DNA of 59,244 bases from a virus. The position numbers and the translations under genes were made by a program. The stretch lies in the IMG/VR virus record IMGVR_UViG_3300042922_001463, positions 1 through 59,244 of that record; one strand, 5' to 3'. Numbering within the stretch: position 1 is the stretch's first letter; every line of letters begins with the position of its first letter. Below, piece by piece: positions 9,201 through 17,510 of the stretch. The notes beneath the pieces are model-generated. The model made no database searches. It had not been told where the DNA came from and saw only the letters and a program-made list of their open reading frames with translations.

Positions 9201-9595
9201 GTGTTGATGAGGAAACCGCCGCCGACCATGATCGCGCCGGCGGCGACCTTGGCCGCCACCGTCCCGGCGCCGAACAGCGCGCCGCCCGCCCAGGGGGCGA
9301 AGGCGGACAGGGCGATGACTCCGACGAGCCCGGCAATGGAGTTCTGCGTCAGGCCGCCGCCACGCGGGCGGGACAGGAACTCGACCGCCGAACCCTTGCG
9401 GATGCGGCGGGAATTCCAGTTCGACCGCAGCACCGGCTGGCCGTCGACAAGGCAGATCGTCGGCAGGGTGGTGGTGTTCCAGCCGGTGCGGCGCAGGAAG
9501 CTGGAGATCGTCTCGTTGCGCCTAGGCAGAGCGCGCGCGAGTTCGATCCCCGGCAGCGCGATATGCAGCACCGGCAGGTAGGCAACAGCGGCCAT
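6275..9595 (-). CDS. Host-specificity / tail tip attachment protein (GpJ-like)
   Basis: 1106 residues from the ATG at 9595; an earlier in-frame ATG at 9727 would overlap the NlpC/P60 gene and its product is Arg-rich and unlike the family. Order: an N-terminal ubiquitin-like segment, an Ala/Gly-rich hydrophobic stretch near 100-150, a central GpJ tip domain (about 190-700), fibronectin-type III-like sequence near 770-860, and a C-terminal DUF1983-like coiled coil and beta region. This is the lambda J layout. J forms the tail tip and contacts the receptor. It follows the L-, M- and K-like genes as in lambda. Confidence 0.88.
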   Translation of the reverse strand: MAAVAYLPVLHIALPGIELARALPRRNETISSFLRRTGWNTTTLPTICLVDGQPVLRSNWNSRRIRKGSAVEFLSRPRGGGLTQNSIAGLVGVIALSAFAPWAGGALFGAGTVAAKVAAGAIMVGGGFLINTLMAVKPGGSQAEPDPIYSWGTGLNLARPLEPIPSCYGRRKRVLDKAAPEWSSYEGNDQYIHVLLSRGEGRLQPEQILIEDTPLWTSGTGVNPQFQGVQIAFYNPGQQVTLFPVNVESSAEVSGQELDFPAWTGGFIANAAGTQATRLVVDLIMPQGCGLQNDEGVLTPHYVPVLAQYRPVNDAGAPTGDGSWSTLGFGPALPFCSKSQIRFSLAADVPAGRYEVRVRRTTAKATESNIVDQITWGELRAFLTGPQSFPVSTIAIRAKATDQFSGDALSRLSEVATRILPVWNGSAWVEQPTRSPAWAALDIVTNTSYGGSLPLSRLDFQAFVDLAATCAARGDTFDHDFAATVPVPQALDTALSACRAKHVWMAGTLSLVREQWSSVPRMLITDQEIVRGSLEIEYLLRPTDEAQCAVLEYLDESTWQLAEAVAPRSASEVQIARATRLQLPIVKRAQAQREVDFLLRQNLYRRINVRLTTEHDGRLLYLGAPVLLQSDLPQQWGASGKVTRRVGNALYLHEAPAWVAGQHYILIRDKRGRPFGPIKCARGANDGIAILDGADLASVEAAQGTLDAALARSEGGELPSFAIGLGTTWQRRCIVTRAAPAGDRVSLELFVDDARVHDEDLTEPPPLPEATTPRNPTFPQPLLLTARFIANEVPCRIVAEWGPVPGAVFYVARVSYDEGESWTPLPDVRMPKLSAQVEPLALRLGVAAVNAAGKQGPWAYYDLAQPTTRADNVQVSLENLEKGVRDYVERQIGEALAATNLANERMAELLAEQDSQNWLDKEEWGFQLTASAERVTASYTEKITVVADDVAGIASQVVQLQAELDNLDANVTFRTVAAVSLPAGALAAYEAAAQVTDGVYTTRAAMMIAAYSNAGVTFSTFEAEADLFVLTRLANGLRVSPFVSNASGIFIQGDLIVDGSITAVKFNVGALSAITGNVGTLTAGIIRSADGKVVLDLNAGTFRISS

Positions 9596-9600
9596 GAAGA

Positions 9601-10017
9601 TCAGTCCGTTACGGGCTCGAAGAAGCGGATGCGCCCCCAGCCCTGCATGCGCAGGGCGGCGACCGGATCGAGGCGAGAGCCGGAGCCCTCGTCGCAATGG
9701 GAGACGAGGCGTTCGGGGGCGAGCCAAACGCCGATATGAGCGGCGCGATCAGCGCGCCCCATGGCGACCAGCGCGCCGTCGGCGGCACTGATCAAGCCCG
9801 GCGCCGGCGGCACGGCCTCATGCCACCTCTGGCGCTCCGGATGGCCTTCTATGGTCTCGATCATCCAGCGCCAGCCGGGATGCTCCGGCAGAACGACGTC
9901 CGGAAGGTCGCGGCCGAACAGCTCGCGCTCGACAAGCTTCGCGTGATGCCAGCAAGAATAGTCCGGCGACCAGCGCCGACCGATCAGGCCGGCGAGGAAG
10001 GCGCTGCGATCCGTCAT
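9601..10017 (-). CDS. NlpC/P60-family tail peptidase (lambda GpK-like)
   Basis: 138 residues. YSCWHHAKLVERELFG carries the likely nucleophile Cys, and AHIGVWL holds the second catalytic His, the signatures of the phage NlpC/P60 peptidase group. It would be part of the tail tip and could locally hydrolyse peptidoglycan during DNA entry. It overlaps the DUF1833 gene by four bases and precedes the J-like gene by five bases. Confidence 0.8.
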   Translation of the reverse strand: MTDRSAFLAGLIGRRWSPDYSCWHHAKLVERELFGRDLPDVVLPEHPGWRWMIETIEGHPERQRWHEAVPPAPGLISAADGALVAMGRADRAAHIGVWLAPERLVSHCDEGSGSRLDPVAALRMQGWGRIRFFEPVTD

Positions 10018-10550
10018 CGCACCAGCCCCGCGAAAGCGGCGCGGGTGTAGACGTTGCGCGGGAATTTCTTGTTGCCGAGGTTCGACAGAGAGGCCGCTCC
10101 GGTCACGGAGCTGCCGACCACCTTCGCCTTGGAGATCAGGAACTCCACCGGTCCATAGATCGGCTCGGAAGGGTCGTCGTCGCGATACTCGCGGTAGATC
10201 GCCTTGAGGTCGGCATTGTAGCCGACGGCCGCCTCGAGATAGGCGGTCAGCTCGCGCGCGACGTTGTCGATGGCGATCGGCGCCTGCGGAATCTGCCCCT
10301 GCGAGAGCTCGGCGAAGGGCGAGGTGAAGGCCGCCGGCTCGAAGATCGCCATCTGGCCGGGATTGAACAGCCCGCCCGGCTCAATGCCGAGCGAGCGGGG
10401 CATGACGTCATGCACTAGGCGTGCCGGCACTTCATTGCCCTCTTCGTCCTGAATCGCCGGGTGCTGCAGCTCCAGCGTGACGAAGACGTCGAAGTCCGTG
10501 GTGCTGGAAGCCTCCGCCTCTTCCCACGCGGCGTTGTGGGGCACGCTCAT
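10014..10550 (-). CDS. DUF1833 minor tail protein (lambda GpL-like)
   Basis: 178 residues from the ATG at 10550, chosen because upstream residues in this frame are Arg-rich noise over the preceding gene. Features: VFVTLELQHPAI near the N-terminus, IDNVARELTAYLEA in the middle and GAASLSNLGNKKFPRNVYTR at the end, all usual for DUF1833. Tail-tip structural protein; it overlaps both neighbours by four bases, as expected for tightly coupled M-L-K genes. Confidence 0.8.
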   Translation of the reverse strand: MSVPHNAAWEEAEASSTTDFDVFVTLELQHPAIQDEEGNEVPARLVHDVMPRSLGIEPGGLFNPGQMAIFEPAAFTSPFAELSQGQIPQAPIAIDNVARELTAYLEAAVGYNADLKAIYREYRDDDPSEPIYGPVEFLISKAKVVGSSVTGAASLSNLGNKKFPRNVYTRAAFAGLVR

Positions 10551-10939
10551 GGCGACACCGGCACGAGCTCGGCCGGCAGCACGAGCAGCGAGAACGACAC
10601 CATGGTCTCGGCGCCGATCGAGCCATACTGGATGCCGCCGGCGCCACCGATGATCTGCACGACGCGAGTCGTATAGGTCTGGCCGTCCAGCGACACCGGC
10701 ATGAGGAAGCGCGTCGCGCCGCCGCCGATCGTCGCGAGGAAGGCCGTGAAGCTGGCCATCTGCGCGCCGGTCAGGCCGCGACCCCACCTGCCTGTGCCGA
10801 CGCCGTCACCGGGACGGCGCCGCTGACGCGTGTCCCCGCCTTCCATCTCGGTGGAGATCACCTCCCGACCCGGAACATAGCCCCATGCGGATCGCTCCGG
10901 GCGGAATGGGACCGCGCTCGGCCATTCAGCGTATGCCAT
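10547..10939 (-). CDS. Minor tail protein (lambda GpM-like position)
   Basis: 130 residues, beta-rich, with PFRPERSAWGYVPGREVISTEMEGG at the N-terminus and repeated hydrophobic strands. It lies exactly between the tape measure and the DUF1833 gene, where lambda has gpM. It touches the tape-measure stop by one base. Function is inferred from order; no enzymatic motif. Confidence 0.7.
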   Translation of the reverse strand: MAYAEWPSAVPFRPERSAWGYVPGREVISTEMEGGDTRQRRRPGDGVGTGRWGRGLTGAQMASFTAFLATIGGGATRFLMPVSLDGQTYTTRVVQIIGGAGGIQYGSIGAETMVSFSLLVLPAELVPVSP

Positions 10940-13900
10940 TAGCCCAGATCCCCACGGCGCAGGCCGTAACGGCGTTCGACTGCCGTAGCGACGTCTCCGC
11001 CATCTTCGAATTGCCGGCTCACCTCGTCAGCGGCGACACGGCGCATCATCAGCTCGATGTCGATTCCGCCATCAGCTCCCATCGTCGCCCGCGTCCGTGC
11101 GGTGTAACCCGCCGGGGCATTGCTGACGTGTACCGAGATGCGCGGCGGCGCCATGGGCCGGCTGTTGTCATTCGCCGTGCCGCGGAACGCCCGCAGCGCA
11201 TCGGCGACACCGACGGCGCCACCGGCGTCATAGCCCCTGAGACCGCGATGCAGCGCGTCGAGGTTGCCGACGCCGGCGCTCCGGACCGCCTCCTGCGAGA
11301 ACACGAACTCGCCGCGATGCACGAGACCGGCGGCGTCGTACTTGCCGCCGGCGCCGGTGTACCCGCCGGTCGCGTAGATCGAGCCGGAGGCCGCCGCGAA
11401 ACCAGAAGAAGCCCCGGTAGATGGCGCCCCGAAGTTGAGAAATCCGGCCACGATGCTGCCCAGCGTGTTGCTACCGCTCGTGCCCGGCCCGAAGAGGCTC
11501 GCCGCCAGGTTCTGCATCGCGATGTCGAGAACGACGTTCAGTGCGCGCTTGGCGGCGTTCTCCAGCGCCTCCATGGCATCCGCGCCGTCGAGGATGTCGC
11601 TGACGAAGCCGGAGAGGAAATCGCCGGCTATGTCCCGGGTGGTGCTGAGGATGGCGTTCAGCCGCAGCGCCTGTGCCTCGAAGGAATCCAGGTCGACGGC
11701 GAGGCCGGCGGAGCGCAGCGTCGAGGCGATCTGCTGATCGATCGGGCCGCGGCCCAGCTGATCGCGCTCAAACTGGATATCCGCCATCAGGTTCAGGCGC
11801 GCCGTCAGCTCCGCCTTGCGGCCGAGCTCGGCGTTCTGCTGCTTCAGCAGTTCAAGCTGGCGTTCATCTACGGCGGTGCCGTTGGCTTCGGCCTCACGCT
11901 TCAGTTCCCAATAGCTCTGGAAGTTGGCCCGGAGCTCGGCGACCTCGCCAGCCGTCTTCCCGATGAGATCGGCTTCAAGTTCCTGCGCTGCGACGCTCTG
12001 CTGCGCGCCGAGCAGACGATCCCGACCGGCCTGGTCAAGTGCCACCGTCGCCTGCGTCAGTTCGCGCGTAGCCGCCGCCTCGGCGCGCGCGGCCGCGGTC
12101 TTGCCGTCGGCCCCTTCGGTCTCTGCCCGGTAGCGCTCAAGTGCCGCCGACGCGGCCGCACGCTGTTCCGGCGTGATCGCCTTCAGCAGGGCGATCTCAA
12201 GTTCCTGCTCACGGCGAACGACCTCGGCCTGCGGAACAAGGTTCCCATAGGCGTCGGTCATCGACCGGATTTGGTTCGTGACGCCTTCGAGGGCCCTTTG
12301 CTGCCCAGCCGTATCACCAAGACCGTGATCGAGGGCGCGCTGCAAATCAGCCTGCTGCTCCTGAAGACGGAGCAGATCCCCGTAGCGGCTGTCCCAAGAA
12401 CGAAGCGCGTCGCCGCCCGCTGTCGAGTATCGGTTGAGCTGAGCTTCGTTGGCGCGCAGCGCGGATAGTCGCCGCTGCTGCTCCATGTAATCCTCGACCA
12501 CGGCCATCTCGGCCTCGATCGCGGACTTCCTCCATCCCGCCCACGACGGAGTTTCCTCGAGATTGCGCTGCAAGTCCGCCAAGCGCTGCTGCGTCAGCGG
12601 AATCTCGAAGCTCTCACTAATGATTTTGCCAGTATTAGCAAAGCCTTCGGAGATCGAGTTCGAGACGGACTTCCACGCGCGCCCGAGGGCGGTCAACCGG
12701 CTTTCCGCCTGAGGCAGCACGCGAACCAAGCGGTCGAGCAGCACTGCCTGTGCTTCGGTGGTACGGTTCGCCGCCTCAAGCCCCTTTACGTATTGAAGCG
12801 TTGTATCATCGAGAAAATTCAGCTTGAGGTTCAGATCATCGGCACCCTTTGCCGGATCTGCGAATGCTTCTGCCAATTCTTGCCCGGCCTGCACGACGTC
12901 GCCCGTCGTGATGCTTGCATAGTTCGCAGCAGCTTCGGTTAGTCCGATAAAGAACTGCGTCCCGATACGACCGGTCGCCGCGAACGCGCCAGCAATATCG
13001 CGCGCCGCCCCTTGGGAGATGTCGGCGGCATCAGCGGCCGCGGATGCAATAGCCATAATATCTTGCACCGAGGCGCCAGTTTCACGCCCTCGGCCGGCTA
13101 GTGCGGCTTGCAGTTCCTTTTCCGCCAAGATCCAGCTGGCATAGGCGGCGGTTGCCGTCACCCCTACCGCCGCGATAGCCGTGACCGCCGCGCCCATTGG
13201 CGTGACTAGACCGGCCATCGAATTTCCCAGCGCGCGCACGCCAGCGACCACACCGCCCTCGCGGGTGGAGAGGATCTGGTAGATCTGGCCCGCCTGCGAC
13301 GCGAAGACCTGCATGGGGTTGGCCCCCATCGCCAGCATCGTGACGATGTCGTTGATTTGAAAGGACAAATTCGACAGGTCGAAGGTGCTCAGCGTGCGGC
13401 GCGTTTGCTCAAAGCCGCGAAGCATGACGATCTGCTGCGCGAAGGCGTCCTTGGTCCGCTGGATCGAAGCGGCACGCTCGGTCTCGGTCAGGATGCCGAG
13501 TTTGGCCGCCTGATTGATCTCTTGGAGATTATCGAGGTAAACGCGCTGCACCTGCGCGAGCGGCAGGTATTTCTCCCGCAGGCGCTGGATTTCGTTGCCG
13601 ACCGCGGCGATGTCGGCCGCACGCGTGTCAGTGCCGAAATCATCGCGCACGCCGAGGCGCTGATTGATGCCCGCCTGCGCCGCGGCCGATCGCGCACGTG
13701 CGAGTTCCGCTTCAGCATCCCGGGCCTTCACCACCTCGGCGATGTAGCGCTCATATTCTCGGCGCACCGAGGCGACCGCGTCCGCCTCGGCCTTCGCGCT
13801 CGCGGCACCGAGACTTCCGAAGAGCCCATTGGCCCGCTCGTTGGCGGACTGGCGAGCGGAAAACGGAGCCGACGCCCGACCAAGCCCGCTGAGCGCGCGC

Positions 13901-14655
13901 TCCGCCGCAAAGATCCGACTGCGAAGCGCCTCTTCCTGTTCAAGCTGGCGATTGATCGCGGCCTGCGCCTCGCTGACACCCCGCAAGGAGACGATTTGGT
14001 CCGCAAACGCCTGCTTGACGCGAGAGATAGCCGCGGCGCGCTCACCTTCGGTCAGGGCGCCTGTGCGCGCCGCTTCGTTGATCTCGGCGAGCGTCTCTCG
14101 GTAACGCCGCTGCTCGGCGGTGAGCGGAACATATTTCTCTCGGAGACGCTGGATCTGCTCGCCGAAGGCGGCGATGTCGGCGGCGCGGGCTTCAGTGCTG
14201 AAGTCGTTGCGAACGCCGAGCACAGCGTTGTAGCTCTGCTGCGCTGCTGCGGCCGCCGCGATGGCCTGCGTCTCCTCTTGGACGCGGCGCGTCATCTCTT
14301 GCTGCGCGGCCGAAACGATCCGATGCTTGGCATGCATCAGGTCGAGCGTCCGGGCGTATTCCTCTGCGGTCATCCGCCCGGTTTGAAGGGCACGATCCAG
14401 CTTCTGGTGCTCGCGAGCGAGCATCTGAAGGACGCGGTATTCATCATCGTAACGTCGGCGCACCGTGTCCGCCGCACGGCCGGCGTCGAGTTGGCGCTTC
14501 GTCACCGTGTCGGTGGTGAGAGCCATGGTCTCACCGGTGCGCGCGACATTGCCCTGCGCCGCCGCGACGCCCAGCAAATCGCGCTCAACCTTATCGAGAC
14601 CACGGCTCTCGCCTTGAACGACAAGGCGCCGGATCTGTTCGACGGTGGTGGCCAT
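10939..14655 (-). CDS. Tail tape-measure protein
   Basis: 1238 residues from the ATG at 14655, which has an AAGGA site a few bases upstream; an earlier in-frame start at 14700 is less likely. The N-terminal 450 residues are Ala/Arg/Glu-rich helices with internal near-repeats (two segments containing 'RxDFxTxxRAADIAAxGxxIQRLREKY'). Hydrophobic helices follow around 450-540, including MLAMGANPMQVFASQAG, typical of lambda H-like proteins. The C-terminus has the Gly-rich YATGGYTGAGGKYDAAGLVHRGEFV pattern. It sets tail length; by the usual rule of about 0.15 nm per residue the tail would be roughly 185 nm (inference). Confidence 0.92.
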   Translation of the reverse strand: MATTVEQIRRLVVQGESRGLDKVERDLLGVAAAQGNVARTGETMALTTDTVTKRQLDAGRAADTVRRRYDDEYRVLQMLAREHQKLDRALQTGRMTAEEYARTLDLMHAKHRIVSAAQQEMTRRVQEETQAIAAAAAAQQSYNAVLGVRNDFSTEARAADIAAFGEQIQRLREKYVPLTAEQRRYRETLAEINEAARTGALTEGERAAAISRVKQAFADQIVSLRGVSEAQAAINRQLEQEEALRSRIFAAERALSGLGRASAPFSARQSANERANGLFGSLGAASAKAEADAVASVRREYERYIAEVVKARDAEAELARARSAAAQAGINQRLGVRDDFGTDTRAADIAAVGNEIQRLREKYLPLAQVQRVYLDNLQEINQAAKLGILTETERAASIQRTKDAFAQQIVMLRGFEQTRRTLSTFDLSNLSFQINDIVTMLAMGANPMQVFASQAGQIYQILSTREGGVVAGVRALGNSMAGLVTPMGAAVTAIAAVGVTATAAYASWILAEKELQAALAGRGRETGASVQDIMAIASAAADAADISQGAARDIAGAFAATGRIGTQFFIGLTEAAANYASITTGDVVQAGQELAEAFADPAKGADDLNLKLNFLDDTTLQYVKGLEAANRTTEAQAVLLDRLVRVLPQAESRLTALGRAWKSVSNSISEGFANTGKIISESFEIPLTQQRLADLQRNLEETPSWAGWRKSAIEAEMAVVEDYMEQQRRLSALRANEAQLNRYSTAGGDALRSWDSRYGDLLRLQEQQADLQRALDHGLGDTAGQQRALEGVTNQIRSMTDAYGNLVPQAEVVRREQELEIALLKAITPEQRAAASAALERYRAETEGADGKTAAARAEAAATRELTQATVALDQAGRDRLLGAQQSVAAQELEADLIGKTAGEVAELRANFQSYWELKREAEANGTAVDERQLELLKQQNAELGRKAELTARLNLMADIQFERDQLGRGPIDQQIASTLRSAGLAVDLDSFEAQALRLNAILSTTRDIAGDFLSGFVSDILDGADAMEALENAAKRALNVVLDIAMQNLAASLFGPGTSGSNTLGSIVAGFLNFGAPSTGASSGFAAASGSIYATGGYTGAGGKYDAAGLVHRGEFVFSQEAVRSAGVGNLDALHRGLRGYDAGGAVGVADALRAFRGTANDNSRPMAPPRISVHVSNAPAGYTARTRATMGADGGIDIELMMRRVAADEVSRQFEDGGDVATAVERRYGLRRGDLG

Positions 14656-14722
14656 GGAGGATCCTTGCCGCGACGAAAGCGGGACAGCTAATCTCGTCAT
14701 CGTCGACCCTGGGGGAACAGCG

Positions 14723-15037
14723 ATGCGGATCTTTCTCGTCGTCTTGTTGATCGCCGTGATTGCTACAGGCGCAATTGCCTATACGCAGCTGTCTTTCTTC
14801 TCTGTTCAACCTATTGGCGCCGTGCCGGAAGGTCGAACAGTTTTGTTGCTACGAAACGGCCCGATGGAATTCATCGACAGCGCCGATGCGATATGCATGA
14901 GAACCACAGGTAGTGTGACACTACTATGTCGCGGCGCCGTATTGGGCCGCGTGTCTTCGTCACCGATATTGCTGCGACTGCCTTATCAACGATGGCTTTA
15001 CCTTATGTCGACAGATGGTCGAGAGTTTGGAGGATAG
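14723..15037 (+). CDS. Small membrane-anchored protein, unknown (moron)
   Basis: 104 residues from the ATG at 14723, preceded by GGGGGA. A hydrophobic N-terminal helix (MRIFLVVLLIAVIATGAIAYT) is either an anchor or a signal peptide; the rest is beta-type with two Cys. It is plus-strand and visibly less GC-rich than the tape-measure gene whose 5' flank it leaves. No family recognised. Position and composition suggest an acquired lysogenic gene. Confidence 0.6.
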   Translation: MRIFLVVLLIAVIATGAIAYTQLSFFSVQPIGAVPEGRTVLLLRNGPMEFIDSADAICMRTTGSVTLLCRGAVLGRVSSSPILLRLPYQRWLYLMSTDGREFGG

Positions 15038-15117
15038 AAAGCGGGCACAGGGAGACGATCTTGCGCATCGACCTCCCTGTGCCTGACAGCGCACGCCGCG
15101 CCTAGTCAAACCGCGAC

Positions 15118-15318
15118 TTCTCTCGTCCCGCCTCGCCACACACAGCCCTGCCGCGCCGGCCTCGACTGGACAAGCCTTGCCCTGCCAAACCTCTCCACGT
15201 CAAACCTGGCCCCGCCTCGCCGTGCCTGCCATGCCAGAACAAGCCGTATCTAGGCTTGCCTTGCCGTGCCGCAACTCTCCTTGCCTGCCCTGCCGAGATC
15301 CCTGCCAGACCGATGGGC
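15118..15318. repeat. Degenerate TGCC/CTTGCC-rich low-complexity tract
   Basis: At least 13 TGCC motifs in about 200 bases, often as CTTGCC, CCTGCC or GTGCC with 3-8 bases between. No convincing protein is encoded on either strand. It fills the gap between the convergent genes at 14723-15037 (+) and 15333-15839 (-). On the minus strand it reads as GGCAAGGC-type units. Confidence 0.7.
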
Positions 15319-15332
15319 CATCGGCCTTCGCA

Positions 15333-15839
15333 CTACTCCGCCGCGATCTGCGGCTGTTCCACGCCGCCGAGGCTCTCGATAGCCGCAGCGAAAACACCGG
15401 GGTCACGGCCGACATGGATCAGCGCGGCCTGATACCGCGTGAGCCAGGCGCGCAGCGCGAGAGCCGCCTGCCGGCAATGCTCCGTCATATGCGCCGGGTC
15501 ATCCGGATCGACGAGGACATATCCTCCCCCATCCCGCCTTCCACCGATGGGAGATAGCACCATCGGCATCGGCGCTTCGCGTACCAATATTGTGCCCTTT
15601 CGGCCGATCTCCTCGACCTTGAACGACACGCGCAGGTCGCGGGCGAAGTCGCGCGCCTGTTCGACCTGATAGGCGTGCGCAGCCTTGTCCCGATCCCATT
15701 CGAACCATTCGTAGGCGGGATGTTCGACGCCCTTCTCGCGGACCTCGTCGAGAAAGAGGCCTGGGTTGAACTGGCCGTTATGACGAAGAGCGAACTCGCG
15801 GACGATCTCCTGACGGCGTTCTTTGGTGAAGCGGCTCAT
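15333..15839 (-). CDS. Phage protein of unknown function
   Basis: 168 residues. The N-terminus is basic and helix-turn-helix-like (MSRFTKERRQEIVREFALRHNGQFNPGLFLDEVREKG...HPAYEWFEWDRDKAAHAYQ). The pattern 'HPAYEWFEWDxxxAAxxYxxxQARxF' recurs in many phage proteins of this size. No catalytic motif. It overlaps the next upstream gene by one base, so the two are co-expressed; a joint role of the pair is inferred. Confidence 0.65.
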   Translation of the reverse strand: MSRFTKERRQEIVREFALRHNGQFNPGLFLDEVREKGVEHPAYEWFEWDRDKAAHAYQVEQARDFARDLRVSFKVEEIGRKGTILVREAPMPMVLSPIGGRRDGGGYVLVDPDDPAHMTEHCRQAALALRAWLTRYQAALIHVGRDPGVFAAAIESLGGVEQPQIAAE

Positions 15840-16594
15840 CAGGCAGCCCTCCGCCTTACTTCGCCATGGAAGAACTCCATCAGGTCGGTCGTGTCGCGGT
15901 CGGCATATCCCGGCGCGTTCAGCGCCTCGATCTGCGCCGGCCGGCCATGGTCGGCGATGAGTTCATCCCATTCGGCGTCTTCCTCGCCCTCGCCGAGGAC
16001 CCGGAAGCTGCCGTATGCGCCCTTGCCCTTCTCCTGCCGGTAGTCGCCGACGCCGACCAGAACGCCCGCGTTGCAGAGAAGCGCCACGACCGAGGCGACT
16101 GAGAGCTGAGGCGTGATGAACTGGATCTCAACCTCCGCGCCCCATTTCGGCAGGAAGGCACGGGTCCGGACGTCCGGCGTCTTGTTGATGTCGGCCGAGC
16201 GGACGACGTCCATGCGCAGCTGCGGCACGCCATAGAGCGGCGCGAAGTCGCCCGGCATGAACAGCAGGCGCTGTGCCGACGTCTTCGTGAGGCCGGGCGT
16301 CTCCAGAGCGGCCGTGGACATGGCCGCTTTGATCGCGACAACGCGCAGGCCGAGAGCAGTCGGTCCGGCGGGGAGGATCTCGGCGCTGTCGCGAAATTCC
16401 TGCAGAGGGTCGTGCTTGATCTGCGCTCGGTCCGCCCGCCCCTTCTTCTGGCCACCGACGAGCAGCTGCTGCTTCGCCTTGTTGGCCATGCGGTTCTGGA
16501 ACAGCGGCGTGACGCCGATGACCCGCAGCTTCACCGATCCGCGGCGAAGCGGCTGCACTGTGACTTCTTCGATGTCCGAAGGCTTCTTGGCCAT
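15839..16594 (-). CDS. Phage protein of unknown function (possible RAMP-like fold)
   Basis: 251 residues from the ATG at 16594. The N-terminus has VKLRVIGVTPLFQNRM, the middle WGAEVEIQFITPQLSVASVVALL, then a Gly-rich GVGDYRQEKGKGAYGSFRV. A beta-strand, helix, Gly-rich loop and strand order with GxG..YGSF is reminiscent of RAMP-type ferredoxin folds (Cas5/Cas7-like), but I would not call it that without a profile search. Often paired with the downstream gene in alphaproteobacterial phages. An earlier in-frame Met at 16690 gives an implausible extension. Confidence 0.6.
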   Translation of the reverse strand: MAKKPSDIEEVTVQPLRRGSVKLRVIGVTPLFQNRMANKAKQQLLVGGQKKGRADRAQIKHDPLQEFRDSAEILPAGPTALGLRVVAIKAAMSTAALETPGLTKTSAQRLLFMPGDFAPLYGVPQLRMDVVRSADINKTPDVRTRAFLPKWGAEVEIQFITPQLSVASVVALLCNAGVLVGVGDYRQEKGKGAYGSFRVLGEGEEDAEWDELIADHGRPAQIEALNAPGYADRDTTDLMEFFHGEVRRRAA

Positions 16595-16729
16595 TGTCAG
16601 TCTCCATGGGCATCCGGCCCGCCAAGACCTGGATGCGTACAGGTGGTCGCTCACGACCGCCGGAGCCCATGAAGCTCGCGGTCGCATCAAATCCCCATGG
16701 CGGCGGGGAATTCGTGATGTCGGGTGTTC

Positions 16730-17392
16730 TCAGCTCGCCAGAGCGAGCCGCTCGATGTCGTTGATCAGGGCGATGGTCGCGTTGCAGTCGTCGCCGGTCC
16801 AGTTGCTGGCATCTTGCCGGCGGACGACGGCGACCTTCACCGCGAGATCGGAGAGAGAGGTCGCCGGCGTGGTGAGGATTTCGTCCTCGATCGCGCAGAG
16901 CGCCTCGTACGCGGTGATGGAGGTTTCCTCGGCGGCGTCTAGGCCGATCTCATCGCGCAGCCGCTTGAGGTCGCTCTCCCACCGACGGACGGCATCTGCC
17001 CTCGCCTGCGCCTTGTCAGCGAGCTCGTGCCAGTTCCTCTTTCGGTACTTGGCGGCCAGGCCTTCCCATTGGGCGATGGTGCCAACGGTACGATACCGGC
17101 CATCAGGCTGACGCTCTTCCGACCAGCGGGCAGAGAACATGAAGCCGTTCGGCACGTATGCCTCTCCCGGCCTTATGGGCTTCAGGTCGGCGTAGAGCCG
17201 CCCTACCCTCTCTGCCTCGTCGCTGGTGCTCTCGTAAGCGGCCAACGCCGCATCGAACTGCGGCTTCAGCATCGCGATAGCGCTGCTGGCCATCGCTGGC
17301 AGCGGGATCGTCAGTCCAGCCGCCACCCCGGCGCCAAGGCCGGTGAGGAACCGGCGCCGGGATGTGTTAGTCCTTGTCGTAGCTTCGACCAT
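16730..17392 (-). CDS. Tat-exported protein, unknown function
   Basis: 220 residues. The N-terminus has a twin-arginine signal (SRRRFLTGLGAG, hydrophobic core, AMASS cleavage region), so the folded protein should be exported to the periplasm. The mature part is mostly helical and Trp/Arg/Glu-rich with no recognised domain. It has its own promoter (-35 TTGACA at 17486-17481, -10 TATCAC at 17464-17459) overlapped by an operator of the divergently encoded RHH protein. Probably a lysogenic gene with tight regulation rather than a tail component. Confidence 0.7.
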   Translation of the reverse strand: MVEATTRTNTSRRRFLTGLGAGVAAGLTIPLPAMASSAIAMLKPQFDAALAAYESTSDEAERVGRLYADLKPIRPGEAYVPNGFMFSARWSEERQPDGRYRTVGTIAQWEGLAAKYRKRNWHELADKAQARADAVRRWESDLKRLRDEIGLDAAEETSITAYEALCAIEDEILTTPATSLSDLAVKVAVVRRQDASNWTGDDCNATIALINDIERLALAS

Positions 17393-17451
17393 CGGACTGA
17401 ACTCCGTGGTTGGGGTTAGGGCCGGGAGGAAGTTGCCGCTTCCTGCCGGCC

Positions 17452-17507
17452 TGCTTTCGTGATAACACGATTACACTGATTGTCAACTCATGTTATCACG
17501 ATAACAC
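17452..17507. promoter_or_regulatory. Divergent promoters with two operator sites for the RHH regulator
   Basis: A perfect 16-bp palindrome TGTTATCACGATAACA lies at 17491-17506, and a half-degenerate copy (TGCTTTCGTGATAACA) at 17452-17467. The minus-strand promoter (TTGACA 17486-17481, TATCAC 17464-17459, spacing 16) has its -10 inside the left copy. The plus-strand promoter (TTGTCA 17480-17485, TAACAC 17502-17507, spacing 16) has its -10 inside the right copy. Both transcripts would therefore be shut off by one bound regulator. Confidence 0.75.
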
Positions 17508-17510
17508 CAA

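Noticed and set aside
7325-9739. An 804-residue open frame on the plus strand opposite the J-like gene
   Set aside because: His/Arg/Gly-rich composition without motifs; it mirrors the high-GC codons of the J gene and has no promoter or ribosome-binding site.
13357-14691. 444-residue plus-strand frame opposite the tape measure
   Set aside because: Arg/Leu-rich antisense shadow of a repetitive helical gene; no domain.
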